64,000 bases of DNA from Sulfitobacter sp. S190 (lineage in GTDB: Bacteria > Pseudomonadota > Alphaproteobacteria > Rhodobacterales > Rhodobacteraceae): NCBI RefSeq assembly GCF_025141935.1, contig NZ_CP081120.1, positions 372,001 through 436,000 on the forward strand. Reading direction: 5' to 3'. The notes beneath the pieces were generated by a model. That model made no database searches. It saw only the letters and a program-made list of their open reading frames with translations, and was not told the origin of the DNA. Shown piece after piece: positions 26,289-34,739 of this stretch. Each line of letters opens with the position of its first letter. Positions within the stretch are counted from its first letter, which is position 1. Made by a program: the position numbers and the translations under genes.

Positions 26289-26303
26289 GCGGCGGTTCTT
26301 TTT

Positions 26304-26341
26304 GCAAAACGGCCCGTGCAGGGATGCGCGGGCCGTTTTGC
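26304..26341. terminator. Bidirectional terminator between the small ORF and mcl1
   Basis: A perfect 13-bp inverted repeat (GCAAAACGGCCCG with CGGGCCGTTTTGC) and a 12-nt loop, with T-runs at the stem base on both strands. It ends 12 bp before the mcl1 stop codon, serving both convergent units. Confidence 0.9.
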
Positions 26342-26353
26342 GTTTGACGCGGA

Positions 26354-27310
26354 TCAGCCCGCGATCATTTCGGATTGGCGCACGATGACTTCGGCCTGTT
26401 TGATGCTGGCGATGTCGACGAGACGGCCCTTGTAGACCGTGGCTCCTTCGCCGTTGGCCTTGGCCTGTTCCATCGCGGCGAGGATTTCGCGGGCTTCGGC
26501 CACGGCAGCGTCGGAGGGGGTGAACACCTCGTTGGCGAGCGCGATCTGTTTGGGGTGGATGGCCCATTTGCCGACCATGCCCAGCGTTGCGGAACGGCGG
26601 GCCTGCGCGCGGTAGCCTTCGTCGTCGGAAAAGTCGCCGAAGGGGCCATCGACCGGCAGCACGCCGTGGGTGCGGCAGGCCGCGACAATCGCCGTTTGCG
26701 CCCAGTGCCACGGATCGGACCAGTGTTTTTGCCCGTCGTGCAGCATGTAGTAGTTTTCCTGCGTGCCGCCGATGCCGGTGGTCTGCATGCCCATGGAGGC
26801 GGCAAAATCCGCGGCGCCGAGGCTCATCGCGGTCATGCGTGGCGAGGCGGCGGCGATTTCCTCGACGTGGGCGACGCCAGCGGCGGATTCGATGATCACT
26901 TCGAACTGGATCGGTTTCGTGCGCCCCTTGGCGGTTTCGATTGCCGTGACCAGCGCGTCGACCGCGTAGATGTCGGCGGCGCAGCCGACCTTGGGGATCA
27001 TGATCTGGTCAAGCCGGTCGTCGGCCTGTTCGAGCAGATCCACCACGTCACGGTACCAGTAGGGGGTGTCGAGCCCGTTGATGCGCACCGACAGGGTCTT
27101 GGTGCCCCAATCATGCGCGCCGATGGCCTCGATCACGTTGGCGCGGGCCATGTCCTTGTCGGTGGGGGCGACGCTGTCTTCGAGATCGAGGTTGATGACA
27201 TCCGCCGCCGAGGCCGCCATCTTGGGAAAGAGTTTGGTGTTCGATCCCGGGCCGAAGAGCTGGCAGCGGTTGGGGCGCGCGGCGGGGGCGGGTTGCAGGC
27301 GAAAGCTCAT
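26354..27310 (-). CDS. mcl1: L-malyl-CoA/beta-methylmalyl-CoA lyase (Mcl1 type)
   Basis: A 318-residue HpcH/HpaI CitE-like lyase that splits L-malyl-CoA to glyoxylate and acetyl-CoA and beta-methylmalyl-CoA to glyoxylate and propionyl-CoA (ethylmalonyl-CoA pathway). Seen: RCQLFGPGSNTKLFPKMAAS, the metal/CoA motif VINLDLEDSVAPTDKD, FEVIIESAAGVAHVEEIA and GKWAIHPKQIALANEVF. Its length equals that of the Rhodobacter enzyme. ATG 27310 has AAGGA upstream, so the open frame to 27376 is discarded. It is divergent from dgcN. Confidence 0.9.
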   Translation of the reverse strand: MSFRLQPAPAARPNRCQLFGPGSNTKLFPKMAASAADVINLDLEDSVAPTDKDMARANVIEAIGAHDWGTKTLSVRINGLDTPYWYRDVVDLLEQADDRLDQIMIPKVGCAADIYAVDALVTAIETAKGRTKPIQFEVIIESAAGVAHVEEIAAASPRMTAMSLGAADFAASMGMQTTGIGGTQENYYMLHDGQKHWSDPWHWAQTAIVAACRTHGVLPVDGPFGDFSDDEGYRAQARRSATLGMVGKWAIHPKQIALANEVFTPSDAAVAEAREILAAMEQAKANGEGATVYKGRLVDIASIKQAEVIVRQSEMIAG

Positions 27311-27383
27311 GGGGAAATCCTTCGAGACATAAAATTGCGTCAGACGTTGCGTTGTGATTATTAAATTGCGCGCCATGCCGCAA

Positions 27384-27445
27384 GTGCATTTTGCACCCGC
27401 AGCAAAGCGTGTTTTGCACTGCTACGCACAAATTGTGCACGTAGC
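27384..27445. promoter_or_regulatory. Cluster of GTGCA/TGCAC-type dyads in the mcl1-dgcN gap
   Basis: The 256-bp divergent gap 27311-27566 contains GTGCATTTTGCAC (27384-27396, perfect 5-bp arms), GTGTTTTGCAC (27409-27419, imperfect) and GCACAAATTGTGC (27426-27438, perfect 6-bp arms). The last is enclosed by GCTACG (27421-27426) and CGTAGC (27440-27445). Such clustering suggests an operator region for dgcN, mcl1 or both. The regulator is not identified; none is encoded next to it. Confidence 0.5.
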
Positions 27446-27566
27446 GCGAAATTTTCGGCAGGATCGTGCGGAGAGATGCCCGGTGGCGCGCGATACGAGA
27501 TTGATTTGCGCGCCGTTTGGCGCAATCTGCGCGTAAATCGACACATTTTTCGGGGAGAATCACGTC

Positions 27567-28568
27567 ATGATCGAGACACCGTATCTTTTGTTTCTGGGCG
27601 ACGCGCCGGACCAGCTGTCTGCGAAGGTCGCACAGGGCATCAAGGACTGGCGCCCGGACAATGCCGTGGGCCAGTTGCGCATGGAAGGCTGCAAGGCCGA
27701 TGTAGGTCTGACGGACATGACGCTGGCGCAGGCGCGCGAAGCGGGGGCCAAGACGCTGGTGATCGGGGTCGCGAACCGCGGTGGCTATATCAGTCAGGCG
27801 TGGAAGAAGGTGCTGATCGAGGCGCTGGGCATGGGATATGATCTGGCGTCGGGGCTGCACAACCTTTTGGCCAACGAGGGCGATCTGGTGGCGGCGAGCC
27901 AGATCAACGGTCAGACCCTGCATGACGTGCGTGTGCCCAACGTCGAGTATCCCATTGCCAACGGTGTAAAGCGCACCGGCAAGCGGGTGCTGGCCGTGGG
28001 CACGGATTGTTCGGTGGGCAAGATGTATACCGCGCTGGCGCTGGACGAGGCGATGCGCAAGAAGGGCATGACATCGACGTTCCGGGCGACGGGGCAGACA
28101 GGGATCCTGATCACCGGGTCGGGCGTGCCGCTGGACGCGGTCGTGGCCGATTTCATGGCAGGGGCGGTCGAATATCTGACCCCCGACAATGACGCCGATC
28201 ACTGGGACATCATCGAGGGGCAGGGCAGCCTGTTCCACGTCAGCTATTCCGGGGTGACGCTGGCCCTGATCCACGGTGGCCAGCCCGATGCGCTGATCCT
28301 GTGTCACGAGCCCACGCGGCCCCACATGCGCGGGTTGCCTGACTATACGCCGCCCAGCCTCGCGGCGGTGCGTGACACGGCCCTGACGCTGGCGCGGGTG
28401 GCCAACCCCGCGTGTGAAGTGGTGGGCGTGTCGGTCAACACGCAGCACCTGTCGGAGGCGGAGGCCGACGCGTATCTTGCCAAGGTCGAGGCGGAGATGG
28501 GGTTGCCCGCGGTCGATCCGTTCCGTCACGGGGCGGACAAGCTGGCGGATGCGTTGGCGGCCCTGTAA
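27567..28568 (+). CDS. dgcN: DgcN, D-glutamate N-acetyltransferase (DUF1611)
   Basis: A 333-residue DUF1611 protein. In the DgcN-DgcA route described for marine bacteria, DgcN acetylates D-glutamate with acetyl-CoA and DgcA racemises the product. The P-loop-like segment VGTDCSVGKMYTALALDEAM at about 144-163 is the family hallmark; GMTSTFRATGQTGILITGSG and HDVRVPNVEYPIANG are also typical. GGGGAGAA stands 8 bp before the ATG. It is the first gene of a run with dgcA, dat and maoC. Confidence 0.85.
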   Translation: MIETPYLLFLGDAPDQLSAKVAQGIKDWRPDNAVGQLRMEGCKADVGLTDMTLAQAREAGAKTLVIGVANRGGYISQAWKKVLIEALGMGYDLASGLHNLLANEGDLVAASQINGQTLHDVRVPNVEYPIANGVKRTGKRVLAVGTDCSVGKMYTALALDEAMRKKGMTSTFRATGQTGILITGSGVPLDAVVADFMAGAVEYLTPDNDADHWDIIEGQGSLFHVSYSGVTLALIHGGQPDALILCHEPTRPHMRGLPDYTPPSLAAVRDTALTLARVANPACEVVGVSVNTQHLSEAEADAYLAKVEAEMGLPAVDPFRHGADKLADALAAL

Positions 28569-28599
28569 AGCGGGAGCGTCCGGTCGGTTCTGCGGGATC

Positions 28600-28621
28600 G
28601 AGTTTAGGGGCAAGATGAAGG
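28600..28621 (+). repeat. 22-bp intergenic repeat, copy 1
   Basis: Contains TTTAGGGGCAAGATGAAG and is identical over 22 bp to copies at 41034-41055 and 59859-59880. It lies between dgcN and dgcA, and is followed 5 bp later by a GACGGCG/CGCCGTC hairpin (28626-28648). It includes AGGGG and an ATG spaced like a ribosome-binding site and start, but no conserved peptide follows. Confidence 0.75.
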
Positions 28622-28672
28622 TGCGGACGGCGGGTTTTGCGCGCCGTCGCGCCGGGCAGAAGGGGCAGCATC

Positions 28673-29638
28673 ATGCAGATCGACATACGTCACGACACGT
28701 TCAAGTTGGCGCAGGTGTTTACCATCAGTCGCGGATCGCGCACCGAGGCCAACGTGCTGAGCGTGCGGATCGAGGATGCGGGGCATGTGGGGCGCGGTGA
28801 ATGCGTGCCCTACGCGCGCTATGGTGAAACGCTCGACAGTGTGACCGCACAGATCGAGGGATTGCCGGAGACGGTCGACCGTGCCGGTCTGTATGATCTT
28901 CTGCCGGCGGGGGCGGCGCGGAATGCGGTTGATTGTGCCTTGTGGGATCTGGAGGCCAAGCGCAGCGGCACGCCGGTGTGGCAGTTGGCCGGTCTGGAGC
29001 GGCCCGCGCCGCAGGTCACGGCCTATACCCTGTCGCTCGATACGCCCGAGCGGATGCAGGCGCAGGCGGCGGCCCACGCCCGTCGCCCGCTGCTCAAGAT
29101 CAAGCTGGGCACGCCCGATGACATGGCCCGTCTGGAGGCGGTGCGCGCCGGGGCGCCCGACAGCACCATCATCGTGGATGCCAACGAGGGGTGGTCGGCG
29201 CAGGTCTATGCCGATCTGGCGCCGCATCTTGTGCGTCTGGGGGTGGCGATGGTCGAACAACCGTTGCCCGCGGGCGAGGATGAAGCCCTGTTGGGGATGG
29301 ACCGCCCTGTGCCGGTCTGTGCCGACGAGAGTTGCCATGATCGCGCCAGCCTGCCGGCCCTTGAGGGCAAGTATGACATGGTCAACATCAAGCTGGACAA
29401 GACCGGCGGGTTGACCGAGGCGCTTGCCCTGCGCGATGCGGCGCGGGCGGCGGGATTTGACGTGATGGTGGGCTGCATGGTGGGGTCGTCGCTGGCGATG
29501 GCGCCTGCGGTTCTGGTGGCGCAGGGGGCTGCGGTTGTCGATCTGGACGGGCCGCTGTTGCTGGCCGAGGATCGCGCCGCGCCGTTGACATTCGATGCCG
29601 CCGGGGTGCATCCCGCGACGGCGCAGCTTTGGGGATAG
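28673..29638 (+). CDS. dgcA: DgcA, N-acetyl-D-glutamate racemase (dipeptide-epimerase-like enolase superfamily)
   Basis: A 321-residue enolase-superfamily enzyme of the AE-epimerase type. Catalytic elements are in order: RPLLKIKLGTP (KxK), IIVDANEGWS, MVEQPLPAGED and PVCADES for metal ligands, and VNIKLDKTGG for the second lysine. In the D-glutamate route it interconverts N-acetyl-D- and N-acetyl-L-glutamate; an Ala-Glu epimerase role is the alternative. ATG 28673 has AAGGGG upstream; the open frame to 28637 is discarded. The neighbour dgcN supports the DgcA name. Confidence 0.85.
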   Translation: MQIDIRHDTFKLAQVFTISRGSRTEANVLSVRIEDAGHVGRGECVPYARYGETLDSVTAQIEGLPETVDRAGLYDLLPAGAARNAVDCALWDLEAKRSGTPVWQLAGLERPAPQVTAYTLSLDTPERMQAQAAAHARRPLLKIKLGTPDDMARLEAVRAGAPDSTIIVDANEGWSAQVYADLAPHLVRLGVAMVEQPLPAGEDEALLGMDRPVPVCADESCHDRASLPALEGKYDMVNIKLDKTGGLTEALALRDAARAAGFDVMVGCMVGSSLAMAPAVLVAQGAAVVDLDGPLLLAEDRAAPLTFDAAGVHPATAQLWG

Positions 29639-29644
29639 AAGAGA

Positions 29645-30502
29645 ATGCGGACAGTTTATGTAAACGGCGAGTACCTGCCGGAGCACGAGGCCACGGTATC
29701 GATTTTCGACCGCGGGTTCTTGATGGCCGACGGGGTCTATGAGGTCACGTCGGTGCTGGACGGCAAGTTGATCGATTTCGACGGCCACGCGGTGCGTCTG
29801 AGCCGGTCGCTGAACGAGTTGGAGATGCGCAACCCGATCTCCAAGGACGATCTGCTGGAGGTGCACCGCGAGTTGGTCCGCCGCAACGAAATCGACGAGG
29901 GGCTGGTGTATCTGCAGGTGACCCGCGGGTCCGACGGTGATCGCGATTTCGCCTTTCCCGCCGAGGAGACGGAGCCGACCATCGTGCTGTTCACCCAAAA
30001 CAAGCCCGGTCTGGCCGACAGCCCCGCGGCCCGGAAGGGCGCCAAGGTGATTTCCATCGAGGATATCCGCTGGGGCCGCCGCGACATCAAGACGGTTCAG
30101 CTGCTTTATCCGTCGATGGGCAAGATGATGGCCAAGAAGGCCGGTTGTGATGATGCGTGGATGGTCGAGGACGGGATGGTGACCGAAGGGACCTCCAACA
30201 ACGCCTATATCGTGAAGGGCGGCAAGATCATCACCCGTCATCTGGGCAACGAGATCCTGCATGGCATCACCCGTGCCGCCGTGCTGCGCTTTGCCCGCGA
30301 GGCCCAGATGGCCGTGGAGGAGCGTAGTTTCACCATCGCCGAAGCGCAGGAAGCCGATGAGGCGTTTACCACGTCGGCGAGTGCGTTCGTGATGCCGGTG
30401 GTCGAGATTGACGGGGTCGCGCTGGGCGACGGTACGCCGGGGCCGGTGGCCACGCGGCTGCGCGAGATCTACCTCGACGAGATGCGCAAGGCGGCGCAGT
30501 GA
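29645..30502 (+). CDS. dat: D-amino-acid transaminase
   Basis: A 285-residue class IV aminotransferase moving the amino group of D-amino acids (D-Ala, D-Glu) to 2-oxo acids. Seen: ATVSIFDRGFLMADGVYEVT, VYLQVTRGSDGDRDFAFP, the PLP lysine Lys 149 in GRRDIKTVQLLYPSMGKMMA, and VTEGTSNNAYIV. The N-terminus favours D-amino-acid over branched-chain specificity. It starts 7 bp after dgcA and overlaps maoC by 4 bp, so it probably works with D-glutamate turnover. Confidence 0.87.
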   Translation: MRTVYVNGEYLPEHEATVSIFDRGFLMADGVYEVTSVLDGKLIDFDGHAVRLSRSLNELEMRNPISKDDLLEVHRELVRRNEIDEGLVYLQVTRGSDGDRDFAFPAEETEPTIVLFTQNKPGLADSPAARKGAKVISIEDIRWGRRDIKTVQLLYPSMGKMMAKKAGCDDAWMVEDGMVTEGTSNNAYIVKGGKIITRHLGNEILHGITRAAVLRFAREAQMAVEERSFTIAEAQEADEAFTTSASAFVMPVVEIDGVALGDGTPGPVATRLREIYLDEMRKAAQ

Positions 30503-30969
30503 CATCGCCCGCGCCGCTGACCCGTGAGGCGTTGGCGGCGGCGGTGGGCACCACGGTGGCCCGCTCAGACTGGGAGCGGGTCGATCAGGACCGCATCGAT
30601 GCCTTTGCGCAGGTCAGCGGCGATCACCAGTTCATCCACACCGACCCCCGGCGTGCCGCGGCGACGCCGTTTGGCGGGACGATCGCCCACGGCATGCTCA
30701 GCCTGTCGGTGCTTGTGGGGATGGCCAGCCGCGTTTTGCCCCCGGTCGCGGGGCAGCGGGCGGTTGTGAATTACGGCTTTGACCGGGTCCGGTTTATCGC
30801 GCCCGTTCGGGCGGGGGCACGGGTGCGCGGGCAGTTCGATCTGGCGCAGGTGACAGAGCGCGGGCGCGGGGCGCTGATGTTGCGCTATGCCGCGCAGGCG
30901 CTGGTCGAAGGGGCCGACCGCCCGGCGCTGCGGGCGGACTGGCTGTTGCTGTACCAGTTCGAGACCTAG
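30499..30969 (+). CDS. MaoC-family (NodN-like) dehydratase
   Basis: A 156-residue hot-dog fold protein. The hydratase-type motif is FAQVSGDHQFIHTDPRRAA followed by PFGGTIAHGMLSLS, with the Asp and His expected in MaoC/NodN proteins. The GTG start overlaps the dat stop (GTGA at 30499-30502), indicating coupling. The acyl substrate is unknown, and its place at the end of the D-glutamate unit is not explained. Confidence 0.82.
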   Translation: MTSPAPLTREALAAAVGTTVARSDWERVDQDRIDAFAQVSGDHQFIHTDPRRAAATPFGGTIAHGMLSLSVLVGMASRVLPPVAGQRAVVNYGFDRVRFIAPVRAGARVRGQFDLAQVTERGRGALMLRYAAQALVEGADRPALRADWLLLYQFET

Positions 30970-31292
30970 CCTTTGTCGGTGCCGACATTTTCGGCGAAGG
31001 CGGTTTTGAACGCCTCTTGCTGGGCGCCGCTGGCATCGGTCTGGTAGTTGGCTTTCCACGCGTCCATGGACATGCCGTAGAAGAGCTCGCGCGCCTCCAT
31101 CTTGTCCATTTCGATGCCCCGTTCGGCGGCGGCTTCCTGGTACCAGCGCGACAGGCAGTTGCGGCAAAATCCTGTCAGATTCATCATGTCGATGTTCTGC
31201 ACATCCGTGCGGTCCTGCATCAGGTGCTGTTGCAGACGGCGGAAGGCGGCGGCCTGAAGTTCGATTTCGGTCTGGGTGGGGGTATCGGTCAT
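30966..31292 (-). CDS. DUF1244 family protein
   Basis: A 108-residue protein. RTDVQNIDMMNLTGFCRNCL, then SRWYQEAAAERGIEMDK and EARELFYGMSMDAWKANYQ are characteristic of DUF1244, a small helical family common in proteobacteria and of unknown role. ATG 31292 has AGGAG upstream. It ends with a 4-bp overlap of the convergent maoC stop and follows the N-formylglutamate amidohydrolase gene by 20 bp. Confidence 0.85.
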   Translation of the reverse strand: MTDTPTQTEIELQAAAFRRLQQHLMQDRTDVQNIDMMNLTGFCRNCLSRWYQEAAAERGIEMDKMEARELFYGMSMDAWKANYQTDASGAQQEAFKTAFAENVGTDKG

Positions 31293-31312
31293 GGGATGCT
31301 CCTGTTGTCGGA

Positions 31313-32062
31313 TCAAAGATGGGCGCGGGCGCGGGCCGCTTCAAGCAGGGGGGCCAGCCGGTCGGCCCACGCGTCCTGTTGCGCAGGTGTGGCGATGACG
31401 TCGTTGCGCAACTCGATCAGCACATGCAGACGCCCGTGGGCCAACGCGTGACGGTCCATGCTGTCACCGCGCAGCGCACCGGTATAGGGCTGGTTGTCGC
31501 CCACGGTCAGATCCTTCTGCGCGCGCAGCAGATCGAGCGTCGGGCCGCTGAGCCGTTGGTCGGCGGCGTAGAGGATGCCGATTTCCCACGGCCGGGGCGG
31601 ACGTCCGCGCAGCTGTGGCGTGAAGCTGTGGATCGAAACGATGGCGGTTTCGGGGCGGTCGGCCAGCCGCGCCTGTTCGCCGTGGTAGGGCCGGTAGCAC
31701 AGATCGAGCCTGCGGGCGCGTTCGGTTGGACCGGCGTTGCGGTTGGCGGGGATAAGCGTGCCGTCGTAGAGCTTCATCAGCAGGGTTGGGTCGTCTTCGC
31801 CGCGGTTGGGATCGATCACCAGACGCGAGAAATTCGACAGCAGCGCCGGGCCGTTGAGCCGTTCGGCCAGTGCCCGGCTGACCCCTGCCGCGCCGGGGTC
31901 ATAGGCGATGTGACGGGCCATATCGGCGGGATCAAGCCCCAGATCGCCGCCCGCAATGGCGCGGGGCACCGTGTTGGCGGCATGATCGCAGGTGACAACC
32001 CATCCGCCGGTGCGTTCGGACCCGAAAGTATTGAAAGGACGGTAGTCAGAGGTATCTGTCAT
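31313..32062 (-). CDS. N-formylglutamate amidohydrolase family protein
   Basis: A 249-residue FGase-family hydrolase. The zinc motif is WVVTCDHAANTVPRAI, followed by YDPGAAGVSRALAERLNGP, SRLVIDPNRGEDDPT and SIHSFTP with HVLIELRNDVI. Members remove the formyl group from N-formylglutamate or hydrolyse related amides. ATG 32062 is chosen; the frame is open further upstream without sensible protein. It probably forms a two-gene unit with the DUF1244 gene. Confidence 0.85.
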   Translation of the reverse strand: MTDTSDYRPFNTFGSERTGGWVVTCDHAANTVPRAIAGGDLGLDPADMARHIAYDPGAAGVSRALAERLNGPALLSNFSRLVIDPNRGEDDPTLLMKLYDGTLIPANRNAGPTERARRLDLCYRPYHGEQARLADRPETAIVSIHSFTPQLRGRPPRPWEIGILYAADQRLSGPTLDLLRAQKDLTVGDNQPYTGALRGDSMDRHALAHGRLHVLIELRNDVIATPAQQDAWADRLAPLLEAARARAHL

Positions 32063-32231
32063 CGTGGCGTTCCCATAATGGGCCAATTGATAGTCGCGGA
32101 CGGCGCGAAAGAAAACATCCGCCGCCGTCCGTGTGCACAGCCGCGCAAAAAATGTGGTTGTCGTTGGACACGGGTCGTCAATTGCGTGTATGTGACCGCT
32201 AACATAACCGGATCGAAGTCGAGGAACCGCC

Positions 32232-33677
32232 ATGAGACGCCAGAGAAACGTAAAGATTGTCGCCACATTGGGACCGGCTTCGGAGACGATGGAGATGATC
32301 GGTGCGCTGCATGACGCGGGCGCGGACGTGTTCCGGTTGAACATGAGCCACGGCAGCCACGAAGAAATCGCTGAAAAGCACCGCATCATCCGCGAGATCG
32401 AGGCGGAAACCGGATCGTCGATTGCCATTCTGGCCGATTTGCAGGGCCCCAAGCTGCGGGTGGGGGTGTTTGCCAACGGCTCCGAGGAGCTGGAGGAGGG
32501 CGCGCGTTTCCGGCTGGATCTGGACGAGGCCGAGGGCAATCTGGAGCGCGTCTGCCTGCCGCATCCCGAAATTTTCGAAGCACTGGAGCCGGGATCGCAC
32601 CTGTTGGTCAATGACGGCAAGATCCGGTTGAAGGTGATCGACTGTGGCGGCGACTATGCCGATTGCGAAGTGATCACCGGCGGCACGATTTCCAACCGCA
32701 AGGGCGTGAACGTGCCGGATGTGGTGTTGCCGCTGGCGGCCCTGAGCGACAAGGACCGCGCCGATCTGGAATTCGTGTGCGAGCTGGGGGTCGACTGGCT
32801 GGCGCTGTCGTTCGTGCAGCGCCCCGAGGATGTCGAAGAGGCCCGCAGCCTGGCCAAGGGCCGCGCGGCGCTGTTGTCGAAGATCGAAAAGCCGTCGGCG
32901 GTGGAGCGGTTCGACGATATTCTGGATGCCAGCGACGGCATCATGGTGGCGCGGGGCGACCTGGGCGTGGAACTGCCCGTGCAGAATGTGCCGCCGATCC
33001 AGAAGCGTCTGGTGCGCCGCTGCCGTGCGGTGGGCAAGCCGGTCATCGTGGCGACGCAGATGCTCGAATCGATGATCGAAAGCCCGATGCCCACGCGTGC
33101 CGAAGTCAGCGACGTGGCCACGGCCATTTACGAAGGCGCCGATGCGGTAATGTTGTCGGCGGAATCGGCGGCGGGCGATTATCCGGTGCAGGCCGTCACC
33201 ACGATGGACCGCGTTGCCTCGGAGGTGGAGCAGGACCCCACCTATACCCAGATTATCGAGGCCAGCCGCACCGCGGGCCGCGCCACCGTGGCCGATGCCA
33301 TCGTCGCCGCCGCCCGCGAAATCGCGGAGACGACCGACATCAAGGCGATCTGCTGCTTTTCGCAATCGGGCACCACGGCGCTGCTGACCGCGCGCGAGCG
33401 GCCCCGCGTGCCGATCATCGCGCTGACGTCGAATGTGCGCACGGCGCGGCGGCTGGCGCTGAGCTGGGGCTGCAACTGTGTGGTGACGGGAGAGGTCGAC
33501 CGGTTCAAGTCGGCCGTCGTGAGCGCCGTTCGCGCCGCGCTGAGCGAGGGGTTTGCCACGGCGCAGGACCTTGTCGTCGTCACAGCGGGCGTGCCTTTCA
33601 ACGTGCCGGGCAGCACCAATATCCTGCGTGTGGCCCCCTGTGACGAAAAATTGATTTTTGCATCTGATCCGGAGTAA
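32232..33677 (+). CDS. pyk: Pyruvate kinase
   Basis: A 481-residue type II-like pyruvate kinase converting PEP and ADP to pyruvate and ATP. Seen: RRQRNVKIVATLGPASETME, FRLNMSHGSHEEI, ADLQGPKLRVGVF, the active-site block ALLSKIEKPSAVERFDDIL, MVARGDLGVELPVQ, ATQMLESMIESPMPTRAEVSD split over the metal and substrate site, and a C-terminal domain with SQSGTTALLTARERP. Length is typical. The small membrane-protein gene follows in the same direction. Confidence 0.95.
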   Translation: MRRQRNVKIVATLGPASETMEMIGALHDAGADVFRLNMSHGSHEEIAEKHRIIREIEAETGSSIAILADLQGPKLRVGVFANGSEELEEGARFRLDLDEAEGNLERVCLPHPEIFEALEPGSHLLVNDGKIRLKVIDCGGDYADCEVITGGTISNRKGVNVPDVVLPLAALSDKDRADLEFVCELGVDWLALSFVQRPEDVEEARSLAKGRAALLSKIEKPSAVERFDDILDASDGIMVARGDLGVELPVQNVPPIQKRLVRRCRAVGKPVIVATQMLESMIESPMPTRAEVSDVATAIYEGADAVMLSAESAAGDYPVQAVTTMDRVASEVEQDPTYTQIIEASRTAGRATVADAIVAAAREIAETTDIKAICCFSQSGTTALLTARERPRVPIIALTSNVRTARRLALSWGCNCVVTGEVDRFKSAVVSAVRAALSEGFATAQDLVVVTAGVPFNVPGSTNILRVAPCDEKLIFASDPE

Positions 33678-33709
33678 CGTCTGCAAAAGACTTTACGAAG
33701 GAGGCGGGC

Positions 33710-33934
33710 ATGGACCCTGATCTGGCGCTTGTTCTGGGCATAATCCTGGCGGCATTTTCGGTGCCGTCGATCCTGTCGGCGCTGAGCGACAGCCGGGCGC
33801 CGCGGGCATCCGCGATCACTATCCTGATTGCCGGGGGGCTGATCATGATCGCCCTGACCGGCAAGCCCGGCGGCTATCAGCTGGCCGATGTGCCCGATGT
33901 GTTCGTGCGCGTCATCGGCCAGTACCTGCGCTAG
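33710..33934 (+). CDS. Small two-helix membrane protein, hypothetical
   Basis: A 74-residue protein with two hydrophobic stretches, LALVLGIILAAFSVPSIL and ITILIAGGLIMIAL, joined by a short polar loop. The tail YQLADVPDVFVRVIGQYLR looks amphipathic. A strong AGGAGG lies before the ATG, 33 bp after pyk, so it is likely cotranscribed with pyk. I recognise no named family. Confidence 0.75.
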   Translation: MDPDLALVLGIILAAFSVPSILSALSDSRAPRASAITILIAGGLIMIALTGKPGGYQLADVPDVFVRVIGQYLR

Positions 33935-33968
33935 CCGCTGAATCCCTCCGACGGGGGCGATTCAACAC

Positions 33969-33997
33969 TTGCCAAGGGGCGTGGCCCATCCTATACG
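33969..33997 (+). promoter_or_regulatory. Probable housekeeping promoter of rpmI-rplT
   Basis: TTGCCA (33969-33974), a 17-bp spacer and TATACG (33992-33997) resemble sigma-70 -35 and -10 boxes. The leader to the rpmI ATG is about 70 nt. No L20 autoregulatory structure is evident by eye. Confidence 0.5.
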
Positions 33998-34073
33998 CCA
34001 GCTTCATTCCTGCGCGGCCGGCCGAAGTGGCATGCCGAGTGCGCGCATCAACCGTAGACGATAGGAGACGGAA

Positions 34074-34274
34074 ATGCCCAAGATGAAGACGAAGTCGAGC
34101 GCCAAAAAGCGCTTCAAGATCACGGCGACCGGAAAGGTCATCGGCGGTCAGGCCGGCAAACGCCACGGCATGATCAAGCGGAGCAAGAAGTTCATCCGTG
34201 ACGCACGTGGCACGACAGTTCTGTCCGAGCCAGATGCAAAGATCATCAAGGGCTTCATGCCCTACGACCGCTGA
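34074..34274 (+). CDS. rpmI: 50S ribosomal protein L35
   Basis: A 66-residue, very basic protein. [20 protein letters not shown] and [16 protein letters not shown] are diagnostic for bL35. AGGAG precedes the ATG. It is followed after 15 bp by rplT; infC, often upstream in other bacteria, is not here. Confidence 0.97.
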   Translation: MPKMKTKSSAKKRFKITATGKVIGGQAGKRHGMIKRSKKFIRDARGTTVLSEPDAKIIKGFMPYDR

Positions 34275-34289
34275 TAAGGAGAGCCTGAT

Positions 34290-34655
34290 ATGTCCCGTAC
34301 CAAAGGTGGAACAGTCACCCACGCCCGTCACCGCAAGGTCGTAAAAGCCGCTAAGGGTTATTACGGTCGCCGCAAGAGCACCTTCAAGGTCGCACGCCAG
34401 GCGGTAGACAAAGCCAACCAATACGCCACGCGTGACCGCAAGAACCGCAAGCGCAACTTCCGCGCCCTGTGGATCCAGCGCATCAACGCCGCCGTACGCA
34501 GCCACGACGAAGCGCTGACATACAGCCGCTTCATCAACGGTCTGAACCTGGCCGGTATCGAAGTGGACCGGAAGGTTCTGGCCGATCTGGCCGTGAACGA
34601 GCCCGAAGCGTTTGCTGCGATCGTCAAGCAGGCACAGGCGTCGCTGGCGGCCTGA
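34290..34655 (+). CDS. rplT: 50S ribosomal protein L20
   Basis: A 121-residue basic protein with the bL20 blocks [57 protein letters not shown] and [20 protein letters not shown]. It assembles 23S rRNA early in ribosome formation. It is the second gene of rpmI-rplT, and a terminator follows 28 bp later. pheS lies 1.9 kb downstream instead of next door. Confidence 0.97.
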   Translation: MSRTKGGTVTHARHRKVVKAAKGYYGRRKSTFKVARQAVDKANQYATRDRKNRKRNFRALWIQRINAAVRSHDEALTYSRFINGLNLAGIEVDRKVLADLAVNEPEAFAAIVKQAQASLAA

Positions 34656-34683
34656 GCCGACCGAAGCGATCCGGAATTTTGAA

Positions 34684-34712
34684 AGCCGCCCCTGTCACGG
34701 GGGCGGCTTTTG
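34684..34712 (+). terminator. Rho-independent terminator after rplT
   Basis: Stem AGCCGCCCC with GGGGCGGCT, a 7-nt loop and TTT(T)GCTTT after it, 28 bp beyond the rplT stop. Confidence 0.85.
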
Positions 34713-34739
34713 CTTTGCGGGGCAGGGATGGCGCCGTGA

